Source of the DNA: Leptospira bouyouniensis
GTDB taxonomy: Bacteria; Spirochaetota; Leptospiria; Leptospirales; Leptospiraceae
NCBI RefSeq assembly: GCF_004769525.1
Contig: NZ_RQFT01000011.1
Span: forward strand, 62,001-126,000
DNA length: 64,000 bases
Direction of reading: 5' to 3'
A model generated the notes under the pieces. The model worked only from the letters and a program-made list of their open reading frames with translations. It did not search any database and was not told where the DNA came from. The number at the start of each line of letters is the position of its first letter. Within the stretch, counting starts at the first letter, position 1. Position numbers and translations under genes: made by a program. Shown here one piece after another: positions 1 to 7,883 of the stretch.

Positions 1-1
1 T

Positions 2-1926
2 GGTGTGATTTTAGATAACACTGACAGGCGAATGATTGAAGAAGCTTTGATTGAATCGAAAGAGAAAGCAGAAATGGCATCGAAAACCAAATCGACTTTC
101 TTAGCAAATATGAGTCATGAAATTAGGACACCTATGAATGCAATCATTGGATTTGCAGAAGTGTTGCTTGCAGATCCATATCCAAACCAAAACAAAAAAC
201 ATTTAGAAACCATTCGTAATTCTGCAAAATCACTGTTACGTTTGTTAAATGATGTTTTAAATTCTGCAAAACTAGATCGAGGAGCGGTTGAATTAGAGAT
301 AGTAGATTTTTCTCTCCTTTCATTAATTGATCAAATATTTTCTACATTTTCCATGGAATCGAAAAGGAAGGGTTTGGAATTTACGACTCATTTTTCAAAT
401 GATTTGGCAGATTATTATAAAGGAGACAGTTTACGCATCCGCCAGATTCTAAATAATTTAATTGGGATTCAATTAAATTTACTAGAGAGGGAAAAATACA
501 ATTATTTATATCACATAATGATGGTCAGGTGCTATTCCATATCCATGATACTGGCATTGGAATTGCTGAAGATCGTATTTCTAAAATATTTGAGCCATTT
601 ACACAAGCAGATGTTTCTATGAGTCGAAAATTTGGTGGAACAGGCCTCGGAACAACAATTTCAAAACAGTTGGTTGAACTTATGGGTGGGAAAATTTGGG
701 TAGAAAGTAAATTGGGAGAAGGAAGCGATTTCTATTTTAGTCTCCCATTACCAATAGGAAATTTAACAACGTTGGTTCAGGAAAAAGAACTTGTCCCTCT
801 TCCCAAGCTCAATGTACTCATAGTTGATGATATAAAACAGAATGTGGAACTCATCCAATTACTCATGGAATCAAACGGTCATTTCGTGGAAATTGCACGG
901 AACGGTCTCGAAGCTTTTCAATTATTCCAATCAAATTCTTTTGATTTAGTTCTAATGGATATCCAGATGCCTGAAATGGATGGACTCGAAGCAACAAAAC
1001 AAATTCGTTCTTATGAAAACAAAAACAAACTCAAAAAAGTACCAGTGATTGCTTTATCGGCGAGTGTTTTTGATGAAGATAAACAAAGGGCAAAAATGGC
1101 AGGAATGGATGGTTTTGTTTCCAAACCAATTGATATTGATGAATTAAATCATGAAATCTCACTTTGGATCCATCCCAAAACAAATAACAATGATTCACGA
1201 GTTGCTACGGAAATTGGATTCAATGAAAAAACAAATTTGGAAATCTCAGATTTAAAATTTCGATTTCCCAATCTATTGGATTGGGAGAGGGGGATTAAAA
1301 TCTATGGATCTTTGTCAAAGTATCTTAATGTGATCCATGATTTTTTAAAAGAACATACCGAAGATTTTTCAAACATATCTCAATCATTTCTCTCATTTCA
1401 AGATCCAAGTGGTTATTTTCATAAATGGAAAGGTGTAACCTCAAATCTAGGATTAATATCTGTTTTTGATCTATTAAAGAAATGGGAAAACACGAGCAGT
1501 GCAGAATTCAATCCAGAAAAAATGTTCATACAGTTGCAGGACGAATTCAAAGTTATCTTTGACACTATGGCGGAGTTGGGAATCCGAAATGCTAATCATA
1601 CAAATCAATTGAATCCAACGGATGGATTGAAACGTCAAGATAAGGAAAAATACGATTCGAATGAAAGAACAATTTTAGACCAAGTAGAGCGTACAAAATC
1701 CTCAAAAATCATACAAACTCTAATACATTCTTTTCAAAAAGGAAATTTGAACCAAATTGTTTGGAATGAATTGGAACAAATCCTTTCAAACACGTATTTC
1801 AGATTGGATTTGGTTTCAATTTCTAAATGTATCGAATCATTTGATTTTGAAACATCCATTCAACTTTTAATGAAATTAAATCAAAAATTGGAGTATCATA
1901 CGGATGATTCAAAACACAAAAGCTAA
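2..1926 (+). pseudogene. Hybrid sensor histidine kinase (HisKA-HATPase-REC-Hpt), 5' partial and frameshifted
   Basis: A hybrid kinase that would autophosphorylate on His and relay phosphate through its own receiver to an Hpt domain. The reading frame enters from outside the window, so the N-terminal sensor is missing. The H-box MSHEIRTP has its His codon at about 116-118, and the N-box region lies near 425-470. At 464-466 the frame breaks: frame 2 reads LIG then nonsense, while frame 1 continues with DSIKFT. One extra G in the GGG run would restore a normal HATPase. Frame 1 then shows DTGIGI, GTGLG, a receiver (VDD, phospho-Asp in LMDIQMPEMDG near 958), and a C-terminal Hpt-like segment with HKWKG (HxxKG, near 1420). 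The gene overlaps the next one by 23 bases. The break is either a real mutation or a missed base. Confidence 0.8.
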
Positions 1927-2908
1927 AATTTTAATCATCGATGATGAACCAACAAACTTACAAATTCTAAATGAAATTTTAAAAAATGATTATTCTCTTA
2001 GTTTTGCAAAAGATGCAAATAAAGGATGGGAGCTTGCCTACAGTGAAGTTCCCGATTTGATTCTATTAGATGTGATGATGCCAGAAAAAACTGGTTACGA
2101 TCTCATCAAAGAATTGAAAGCAAATCAAAAAACCAAATTTATCCCGGTAATTTTTGTCACGGCATTAACAGATATAGGGGATGAAGAAAAGGGATTTCTG
2201 TTAGGTGCAGTTGATTATATCACGAAACCAGTTAGTCCTGCCATTGTCAAAGCTAGGGTCAAAACTCATTTGTCACTTGTCGATAGTGAGGAAGTTAAAA
2301 TCACAAGACTACAAATTATTCAACGGTTGGGGATGGCATCAGAATATAAAGACAATGAAACGGGAATGCATGTGATTCGGATGAGTCATTATTCAAAAAC
2401 CCTTGCCCTTGCAATCGGTTATAGTGAAGAGAGTGCTGATGAAATTTTAAATGCTGCTCCGATGCATGATGTTGGCAAAATCGGAATCCCTGATTCGATT
2501 ATCCAAAAGCCAGGCAAACTCACTGAAGAAGAATGGCAAATTATGAAACGCCATCCAGAAATTGGGGCAGAAATCATCGGTGACCATCATTCCAGTTTAT
2601 TAAGATTGGCAAAGTCCATTGCACTCACTCACCACGAAAAATTTGATGGGACAGGGTATCCGTATCAATTAAAAGGAGAGAACATTCCCATTGAAGGAAG
2701 AATCATTGCTATCGCAGATGTTTTTGATGCATTAACAACCGTAAGACCTTACAAAAAAGCTTGGGAAGTAGAGGAGGCACTTGGATATTTACAAAAAGAA
2801 TCTGGTACCCATTTTGATCCAAAATTGGTAAAAGAATTTTTTAAAGTCATTCCAAAGATTTTAGAAATCAAGGCGGAATGGCCTGAAGAAATCGAAAAAA
2901 ATAATTAA
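1904..2908 (+). CDS. Response regulator with HD-GYP domain, putative cyclic-di-GMP phosphodiesterase
   Basis: A 334-residue cytoplasmic response regulator. Residues 8-125 form a receiver with the acidic pair in IIDDE and phospho-acceptor Asp56 in LLLDVMMP. Residues about 135-325 form an HD-GYP domain with all signature parts: the HD pair at 188-189 (MHDVGKIGIPD) and HHEKFDGTGYP from 243. HD-GYP proteins hydrolyse c-di-GMP, so phosphorylation probably adjusts c-di-GMP turnover. The ATG lies inside the end of the preceding hybrid kinase, so the two are probably co-transcribed and translationally coupled, and that kinase is the natural phosphodonor. If the kinase frameshift is real, this regulator may be orphaned. 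The function is a confident family assignment; the partner is inferred. Confidence 0.9.
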   Translation: MIQNTKAKILIIDDEPTNLQILNEILKNDYSLSFAKDANKGWELAYSEVPDLILLDVMMPEKTGYDLIKELKANQKTKFIPVIFVTALTDIGDEEKGFLLGAVDYITKPVSPAIVKARVKTHLSLVDSEEVKITRLQIIQRLGMASEYKDNETGMHVIRMSHYSKTLALAIGYSEESADEILNAAPMHDVGKIGIPDSIIQKPGKLTEEEWQIMKRHPEIGAEIIGDHHSSLLRLAKSIALTHHEKFDGTGYPYQLKGENIPIEGRIIAIADVFDALTTVRPYKKAWEVEEALGYLQKESGTHFDPKLVKEFFKVIPKILEIKAEWPEEIEKNN

Positions 2909-2935
2909 AGATCCATATATTAGAATCACTAAAGA

Positions 2936-2966
2936 CTAACATAACTAATTTTGAAAGTTGTGTTAG
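2936..2966. terminator. Inverted repeat between convergent genes, possible terminator
   Basis: CTAACATAACT (2936-2946) and AGTTGTGTTAG (2956-2966) pair at 10 of 11 positions around a 9-base AT loop. The element lies between the HD-GYP gene and the convergent aldolase-like gene and overlaps the latter's stop codon. No clear U-run follows on either strand, so termination is only a suggestion. Confidence 0.3.
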
Positions 2967-3700
2967 TAAGCTTTGAAACCAGTTGGTCTTTCTCCTCGCT
3001 TGTAAAATTCAATTGCCTTTTTCTCATCCTTTAACAACCGACTTTTGGCAATGAACCTCACAAACCAAGGGATCTGACGTACATTACCTCCTGTCGAAAT
3101 TGCCAATAAATATGCTTTCGCACATTTTTCGATCAACTCACAATTATAAATAGCTTTCTCTCGCGTTACGCTTGTAATTACCACTTCTTCAGAAACAAGG
3201 AAACCATTCGCACCAGACAAAAGTATAGAACTTTGTTTTAGGTTGCCATTTGCATCCAGAGGTAATTGGTTCACGCTGGCACCTAATTGCCTACACTGTT
3301 CATCAAATACAAGTGGGAGAGGGTGGTCTAAAAAGTTAAGTTTAGAACTCCAAGGGGGAATAAATCGAACAATGGCACCCACATCAGGTCGAAACGAATA
3401 AAGATCCGCATGGAAACGTATGATGGATGGTAATGTCTCGAGTTGATGATTCTCATCTAACATTGTATTTGGATTTTTAATCGAGTAGGATTGTAATATA
3501 GGTTTATTTTTTTTTCCTTCCCCTTTCACCATTAATAAGAATGTTCCTGTTCCTGGTATAAGAAATGATAAACTTGCCGATTGGTTTTGAAACAATCCCT
3601 TGGATTCCAATCGATTCCAAAGATCATGTAATTCCATTTCATCAGGAGTTTGGTTTTTTGTTTTAGGTTTTACCTTTAGTTTGTTAGATATTTGAATCAT
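2963..3700 (-). CDS. Class II aldolase/adducin-like protein lacking the metal-binding histidines
   Basis: A 245-residue soluble protein that I place, weakly, in the class II aldolase/adducin fold. It has a core of the right size, a segment RPDVGAIVRFIPPWSS where active members carry the HTHxP zinc motif, and SGANGFLVSEEVV where they carry NHG. The position of the metal-binding His pair is occupied by Arg-Phe, and the third His is Asn. If the assignment is right, the protein cannot bind zinc in the usual way and is probably not a working lyase. It sits 34 bases downstream of an intact class II aldolase on the same strand, so it may be a diverged duplicate, a regulatory partner, or a subunit of a heteromer. 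The start at 3700 follows an AAGG-type ribosome site. Confidence 0.6.
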   Translation of the reverse strand: MIQISNKLKVKPKTKNQTPDEMELHDLWNRLESKGLFQNQSASLSFLIPGTGTFLLMVKGEGKKNKPILQSYSIKNPNTMLDENHQLETLPSIIRFHADLYSFRPDVGAIVRFIPPWSSKLNFLDHPLPLVFDEQCRQLGASVNQLPLDANGNLKQSSILLSGANGFLVSEEVVITSVTREKAIYNCELIEKCAKAYLLAISTGGNVRQIPWFVRFIAKSRLLKDEKKAIEFYKRGERPTGFKAY

Positions 3701-3734
3701 GATATGGACCTTATTTCTTTTTTCTATACTTACG

Positions 3735-4391
3735 TTAGGTAGATAACGCAGAGTTAATTAAATCTCCCAAAGGTTTGGGAAATTTTTCTTTTGAAGTATT
3801 TTTTTGAATCGATTCTTTTAAAAATGAAGTCGCTTCTTCTTCAATGAGACTAACACAACGGATGGCATTTTTTAATTCTTTTGCGCCGCAAACAATTCCA
3901 TGATTCTTCAAAAGGTATCCGTTTTGATTGTTTGTGATTTTTTTTTGAAATGCATTTACCAGAAAAGATGTGCCGGATGGAGCATAGGAAACCATGATGA
4001 GCTTGGAACCTATTTTTTCTATTGCTTCTTTACTTTTAAGTGGTAAATCTTTTCCGAGTAAAGTGATAGCACTGGCTAGTGGTTGGTGTGTGTGTAAGCT
4101 AACATTAATATCAGGGCGATGTTTGAAAAAACTCGCATGGATACCACTTTCGGTTGTTGGTTGTTTTGTTCCTTCAACCATTGCCAGCGTATGAATGTTC
4201 AAAACACAAAGGTCTTCTGGTTTCATCGTGTAATAGTCACTGGCAGAGGGGGTTACAACCATCAGAGTATCATCCACGCGTACCGCCAAATTTCCACCGA
4301 TTCCTGCTAAAAACCCGATGTCAGCTAACCGAATGCAGGCGGAAATCATTTCCTTTTGAATGGATTTGATTTTTTGCTTTTGGAGATTCAT
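3735..4391 (-). CDS. Class II aldolase/adducin family protein (sugar-phosphate aldolase, epimerase or dehydratase)
   Basis: A 218-residue cytoplasmic protein of the FucA/AraD/MtnB superfamily, zinc enzymes that cleave, epimerise or dehydrate phosphorylated sugars. Visible hallmarks are GIGGNLAVRV (about 30-39), the catalytic Glu region TTESGIHASF (79-88), the zinc motif HTHQP (100-104) and the third His in LLKNHGIVCG. Length is normal for the family. It starts behind AGGAT and is followed 34 bases later by a paralogue without the zinc ligands. An 18-base palindrome lies 32 bases upstream of its start and may control it. The substrate cannot be told from the sequence. Confidence 0.8.
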   Translation of the reverse strand: MNLQKQKIKSIQKEMISACIRLADIGFLAGIGGNLAVRVDDTLMVVTPSASDYYTMKPEDLCVLNIHTLAMVEGTKQPTTESGIHASFFKHRPDINVSLHTHQPLASAITLLGKDLPLKSKEAIEKIGSKLIMVSYAPSGTSFLVNAFQKKITNNQNGYLLKNHGIVCGAKELKNAIRCVSLIEEEATSFLKESIQKNTSKEKFPKPLGDLINSALST

Positions 4392-4422
4392 ACATTTATC
4401 CTAAAAACCTAGGTTACCAAAT

Positions 4423-4440
4423 AGTCGACAAGTGTCGACT
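4423..4440. promoter_or_regulatory. 18-base palindrome in divergent promoter region (candidate operator)
   Basis: AGTCGACAAGTGTCGACT has perfect 8-base arms (AGTCGACA and TGTCGACT) around a central AG. It lies between the class II aldolase gene (minus, start 4391) and the SpoIIE/TPR gene (plus, start 4549). Position and symmetry suggest a binding site for a dimeric regulator, but no cognate regulator gene is adjacent. Confidence 0.45.
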
Positions 4441-4548
4441 AAAAAATATAACCCCCTCTGATCGTGGCTGATTTAAAAAACGAACTTCAAATCATAAAAT
4501 CAATCGACAGAAGTTGGTAAACTAATAAGTTACATCAGGTTTTACCTT

Positions 4549-6396
4549 ATGAAACAAGCGAATTTCCATTCAATTATATTTAGAACCAAACGAATCTTTG
4601 CTCATTGGGTTGTAAACCTCCTTGGGCCAACAGATCAATTTGTGATGCGGCATCGTATTTTAAATGGAACGTTATTTGCTGGGCTCATTGCGATGGCAGT
4701 TGGTCTTGGATCAGAATTTTTTCGAGAAGGGTTTGAAGTCGGAGGACTACTTGCCCTTTGGGCTGCCTTTGCCTTTACCATACTTTTTTATTATTTATCA
4801 CGAGTGAAACGTTACTTTGAAATTTTGATTTTGCCAACATTTGTCATCAGTTCACTCACCGCTTGTTTACAAATCAAATACAGTGGTGGGATTGTCAGTG
4901 CAAATGTGATGTTACTTGCTCCAATCCTTGTTTTAAATATGTTAATACTTGGGAAAAAATGGGATTCCTTTGCAATTGTTTTTTTTGTCGTCCTTCTCTT
5001 TGCCATTAACATGGTCCAAGAATCGAATCCGAGTTGGTTTTCGGATTATTCTTCTGTAAAGGCTCGGAGTGAAGATTTCCTCATCACAGCCGTTTCCATT
5101 TTGTTACTTCTTGGTCTTATGTTACGCACTCTCAATCGATCCTATGAAGATGCCATCACAGAAGTGAGTCGTTTGAAATACCAACAGGATGGAGATTATT
5201 ACCTAACTTCACTGTTGACTCGACCACTTTCAGGGATCCGTAACCGTTCGAAAACCATCAAGTTTTCATCCTATATCAAACAAAAGAAATCATTCCAATT
5301 TAAAAATAGAGAATATGAACTGGGAGGAGATATTTGTGTCACAGATCAAATTGTCTTACGAGGACGGAGTTATTGTGTGTTTGCCAATGGAGATGCAATG
5401 GGGAAATCCATGCAAGGGGCAGGAGGAGTCCTTGTGTTTGGTACCGCATTTCGTGCACTCATCGAAAGGACACATCGAGATGGAATTCTCTCTCATTATT
5501 TCCCTGAACGATGGTTACACTCTGCTTTAGATGATCTGAACAATGTCTTCGAAGGTTTTGACGGTTCGATGTCGATGTCCTTAGTTTTGGGATTAGTAGA
5601 TGAAAAAACAGGATATATGTATTATATCAATGCAGAACACCCATATCCCATTCGTTACCGCGATGGGAAAGCACAGTTCCTTTCGGAGCAAGTTACGAAT
5701 TTTAAACTGGGAATGCAAAAAGATAGAGCAAGGATCGAAACTTGTTGGATTCGTCCAGGGGATACCATCATATTAGGAAGTGATGGTCGTGATGATTTAG
5801 AAATCGGTTTCGATGAAACGAAAAACCGCGTAATTAATTTTGACCACACATCAATTTTAAAACAAGTGGAGGAAACGAAAGCAGAGATAGAAGATTTAGG
5901 CAAACGATTACAAACCATAGGTGAACTCACAGATGATTTATCCTTTCTTAGCATCCAATTTGTACAAATTCCTGAAAATCGCTCCAAAATGAATTCACAA
6001 AAATTCGAAGGAATCATCAAAATTCTCAAGGAAAACAGAGATTTAGAGGCCTTAGAATATTTGGAAAAGGAAATCATCACAGAGAATGAGAATCCACTCC
6101 TTTGGAAACTTTTATACCAAGTTTATAGGAAGTTGGGTCGGTATGCGCAAGCAGGGCAGGCATGTGAAACTTTTTCGATTTTGCATCCTTCTGGACTCCA
6201 AATGATTTGGAACGGGGTCATTCAATACACAAAAGCTGGAAAAATTGCAGAAGCCATCGAAATGGCCGAGAGAATCTACAGTCGTAAGCCCGAAGTCATC
6301 CCAGTTTTAAAAATTCTCATCAAACTCTACAAAAAATCAAAACAACTCGAACGTGTGGATGAATACGAAAACGCATTACAAAGATTGTATTCTTAG
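4549..6396 (+). CDS. Membrane SpoIIE-type PP2C phosphatase with C-terminal TPR-like repeats
   Basis: A 615-residue inner-membrane protein. Residues about 38-190 contain several hydrophobic spans and form a membrane sensor without an obvious extracellular domain. Residues about 200-460 form a SpoIIE-like serine phosphatase: ELGGDICVTDQ and FANGDAMGKSMQGAG supply the metal-binding Asp residues, and ILGSDGRDDL matches the late conserved loop. Residues about 475-610 are helical repeats resembling TPRs, usually protein-docking surfaces. SpoIIE/RsbU phosphatases dephosphorylate STAS anti-anti-sigma proteins, so this is probably the input of a partner-switching pathway. No STAS gene is adjacent; two STAS genes occur elsewhere in the window (36585 and 48310). 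Transcribed alone. Confidence 0.85.
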   Translation: MKQANFHSIIFRTKRIFAHWVVNLLGPTDQFVMRHRILNGTLFAGLIAMAVGLGSEFFREGFEVGGLLALWAAFAFTILFYYLSRVKRYFEILILPTFVISSLTACLQIKYSGGIVSANVMLLAPILVLNMLILGKKWDSFAIVFFVVLLFAINMVQESNPSWFSDYSSVKARSEDFLITAVSILLLLGLMLRTLNRSYEDAITEVSRLKYQQDGDYYLTSLLTRPLSGIRNRSKTIKFSSYIKQKKSFQFKNREYELGGDICVTDQIVLRGRSYCVFANGDAMGKSMQGAGGVLVFGTAFRALIERTHRDGILSHYFPERWLHSALDDLNNVFEGFDGSMSMSLVLGLVDEKTGYMYYINAEHPYPIRYRDGKAQFLSEQVTNFKLGMQKDRARIETCWIRPGDTIILGSDGRDDLEIGFDETKNRVINFDHTSILKQVEETKAEIEDLGKRLQTIGELTDDLSFLSIQFVQIPENRSKMNSQKFEGIIKILKENRDLEALEYLEKEIITENENPLLWKLLYQVYRKLGRYAQAGQACETFSILHPSGLQMIWNGVIQYTKAGKIAEAIEMAERIYSRKPEVIPVLKILIKLYKKSKQLERVDEYENALQRLYS

Positions 6397-6616
6397 TTTG
6401 TTTCATGACCATTTTTGTCTCAGACCGAACATATAGGATAAAATTTGATCAGATAAGTTTTATATTGGATTAGAACTCATCGAATTATGTTTTAATTGAA
6501 AAGAAATTAGCTTTGAACTCGTTAAGAAGATAAAAATGAATTTACTTTTACGAATGCTACCTTTGTTATCGTCTTCATAGATGGAAGATTGATACTATCT
6601 TCATAAGGTTACATGT

Positions 6617-6907
6617 ATGGAAGAAAACGAAACAATAGAAGTGCCAGTAGTAATAGAAGAACCTGCTCCTGAAGTAACAGTTGTTGCTAAAAAAGCAGCT
6701 CCTAAGAAGAAGAAAGCAGCTAAAAAGAAAGCAGCAAAGAAAAAAAGAGCTAAAAAAGCGGCTCCTAAGAAGAAAAAAGCGGCGAAAAAGAAAAAAGCTG
6801 CAAAGAAAAAAACAAAGAAAGTAGTTTCTAAAAAAAGACCTGCGAAAAAGAAAACGGCTAAGAAAAAAGCCGGCAAAAAAAAAGCAGCTAAGAAAAAAAG
6901 ACGTTAA
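6617..6907 (+). CDS. Lys/Ala-rich histone H1-like protein
   Basis: A 96-residue protein with an acidic N-terminus (MEENETIEV, about 20 residues) followed by a tail built from AAKKK and AAPKKKK units. About 41 residues are Lys, with further Arg at the end. Such tails bind DNA or RNA non-specifically and resemble eukaryotic histone H1 C-termini and bacterial Hc1/AlgP-type proteins, so a nucleoid-associated role is likely. The ATG at 6617 follows AAGG by 8 bases. Translation of the opposite strand gives a Phe/Ala-rich string that is an artefact of the repeat. The repeat content makes it prone to length variation. Confidence 0.8.
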   Translation: MEENETIEVPVVIEEPAPEVTVVAKKAAPKKKKAAKKKAAKKKRAKKAAPKKKKAAKKKKAAKKKTKKVVSKKRPAKKKTAKKKAGKKKAAKKKRR

Positions 6908-6913
6908 ATCCCC

Positions 6914-6975
6914 TAAGGGATAATAGATTCAAACTTGATATTAAAATGTATCTAGTTCCATCCTATTATCCCTTA
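6914..6975. repeat. 13-base inverted repeat flanking 36 bases between convergent genes
   Basis: TAAGGGATAATAG (6914-6926) is exactly inverted as CTATTATCCCTTA (6963-6975). The element fills the gap after the Lys/Ala-rich gene and before the convergent SDR gene. It could form a long hairpin in either transcript and serve as a bidirectional 3' end, although no U-run follows directly. Confidence 0.4.
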
Positions 6976-7025
6976 AATCGTATCAAATTGGATTTTTTAA
7001 CTTTGTAATGCGAATCGCAACAATT

Positions 7026-7883
7026 TCATTCAAGATTCGTTTTTGTTGGAATTTGAATCCCTTTTTCTGCTAACCACTTTCGTTTACTACGTTCTCCAAT
7101 CCATTTCAGAATGGGGGAGAGGGTTCCTATCAGCCATGGAAAAACGGCGACCAACCGAGAGACTAATCCGTCCGAGTAAGGTACATAAATCTCTAACGTA
7201 CCTCTTTTGATCCCTAGTAGAACAGCATCTGCCACTTTTTTGGGAGATTGGACTTTATTAATCCAGTTGAGTGCAGTCCCCCCATTCAAAGCTTCATGGA
7301 GGAGCATCGGAGTATCCACTGCCGAAGGATAAATCCCTGAGACTTTGATATTTGTATGTTTTACTTCTTCATACAATGCTGTTAAAAATCCTCGCAATCC
7401 GAATTTACCAGCGGAGTAAATGGAAGAGTCAGCGAGTGCAATGATCCCTCCAACGGAGACAATCGAAACAATTGATCCTTTCCCACGTTTTAGCATCAAA
7501 GGTAAAATACCATGAATCAATTTAATAGGGCTTATCAAGTTGATCCATAGTTGCCTTTGTATATCAGTATCGGTTTGAGTGATAAATGGTCCTTCTTTTG
7601 TGTAACCGGCATTATTGATGAGAACATCAATATTCGGATACTTCTCTTTGATTGTTTCAATTAAAGATTGGATTTCATTTGGATTTGTTTGGTCACAAAC
7701 AAATAACTCAGGTTTTCTCTTTAATTTAGAAACAATGGATGTCATTTTTTCCAAATTGATATCGGAAAGTAAAAGATGGTATCCAGCTTTGTCTAATTGG
7801 ATGGCAATCTCGCAAGCGATGGCACCACCACCACCGGAGATGAATGCAAGTTTATGATTTCCTACATGATTCGTGTCAGTCAT
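7026..7883 (-). CDS. Short-chain dehydrogenase/reductase
   Basis: A 285-residue NAD(P)-dependent oxidoreductase of the classical SDR type. The Rossmann motif is the variant SGGGGAIAC near residue 15, the NNAG motif is present (LINNAGYT), and the catalytic Ser precedes YSAGK (YxxxK). A hydrophobic C-terminal stretch (residues about 245-262) may associate with membrane. It overlaps the upstream flavin monooxygenase by 4 bases, so the pair is an operon. Paired FMO and SDR enzymes often act one after the other in Baeyer-Villiger or ketone/alcohol metabolism of hydrophobic compounds. That role is inferred from context and the substrate is unknown. Confidence 0.88.
   Translation of the reverse strand: MTDTNHVGNHKLAFISGGGGAIACEIAIQLDKAGYHLLLSDINLEKMTSIVSKLKRKPELFVCDQTNPNEIQSLIETIKEKYPNIDVLINNAGYTKEGPFITQTDTDIQRQLWINLISPIKLIHGILPLMLKRGKGSIVSIVSVGGIIALADSSIYSAGKFGLRGFLTALYEEVKHTNIKVSGIYPSAVDTPMLLHEALNGGTALNWINKVQSPKKVADAVLLGIKRGTLEIYVPYSDGLVSRLVAVFPWLIGTLSPILKWIGERSKRKWLAEKGIQIPTKTNLE

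Noticed and set aside
464..475. Programmed -1 frameshifting in the hybrid kinase
   Set aside because: The site is not a heptameric slippery sequence and no downstream pseudoknot is obvious; a single missing G explains it more simply.
6601..6876. 91-residue minus-strand frame rich in Phe and Ala opposite the Lys/Ala-rich gene
   Set aside because: It is the complement of the AAG/AAA repeat and has the composition expected of an antisense artefact, with no start signal.
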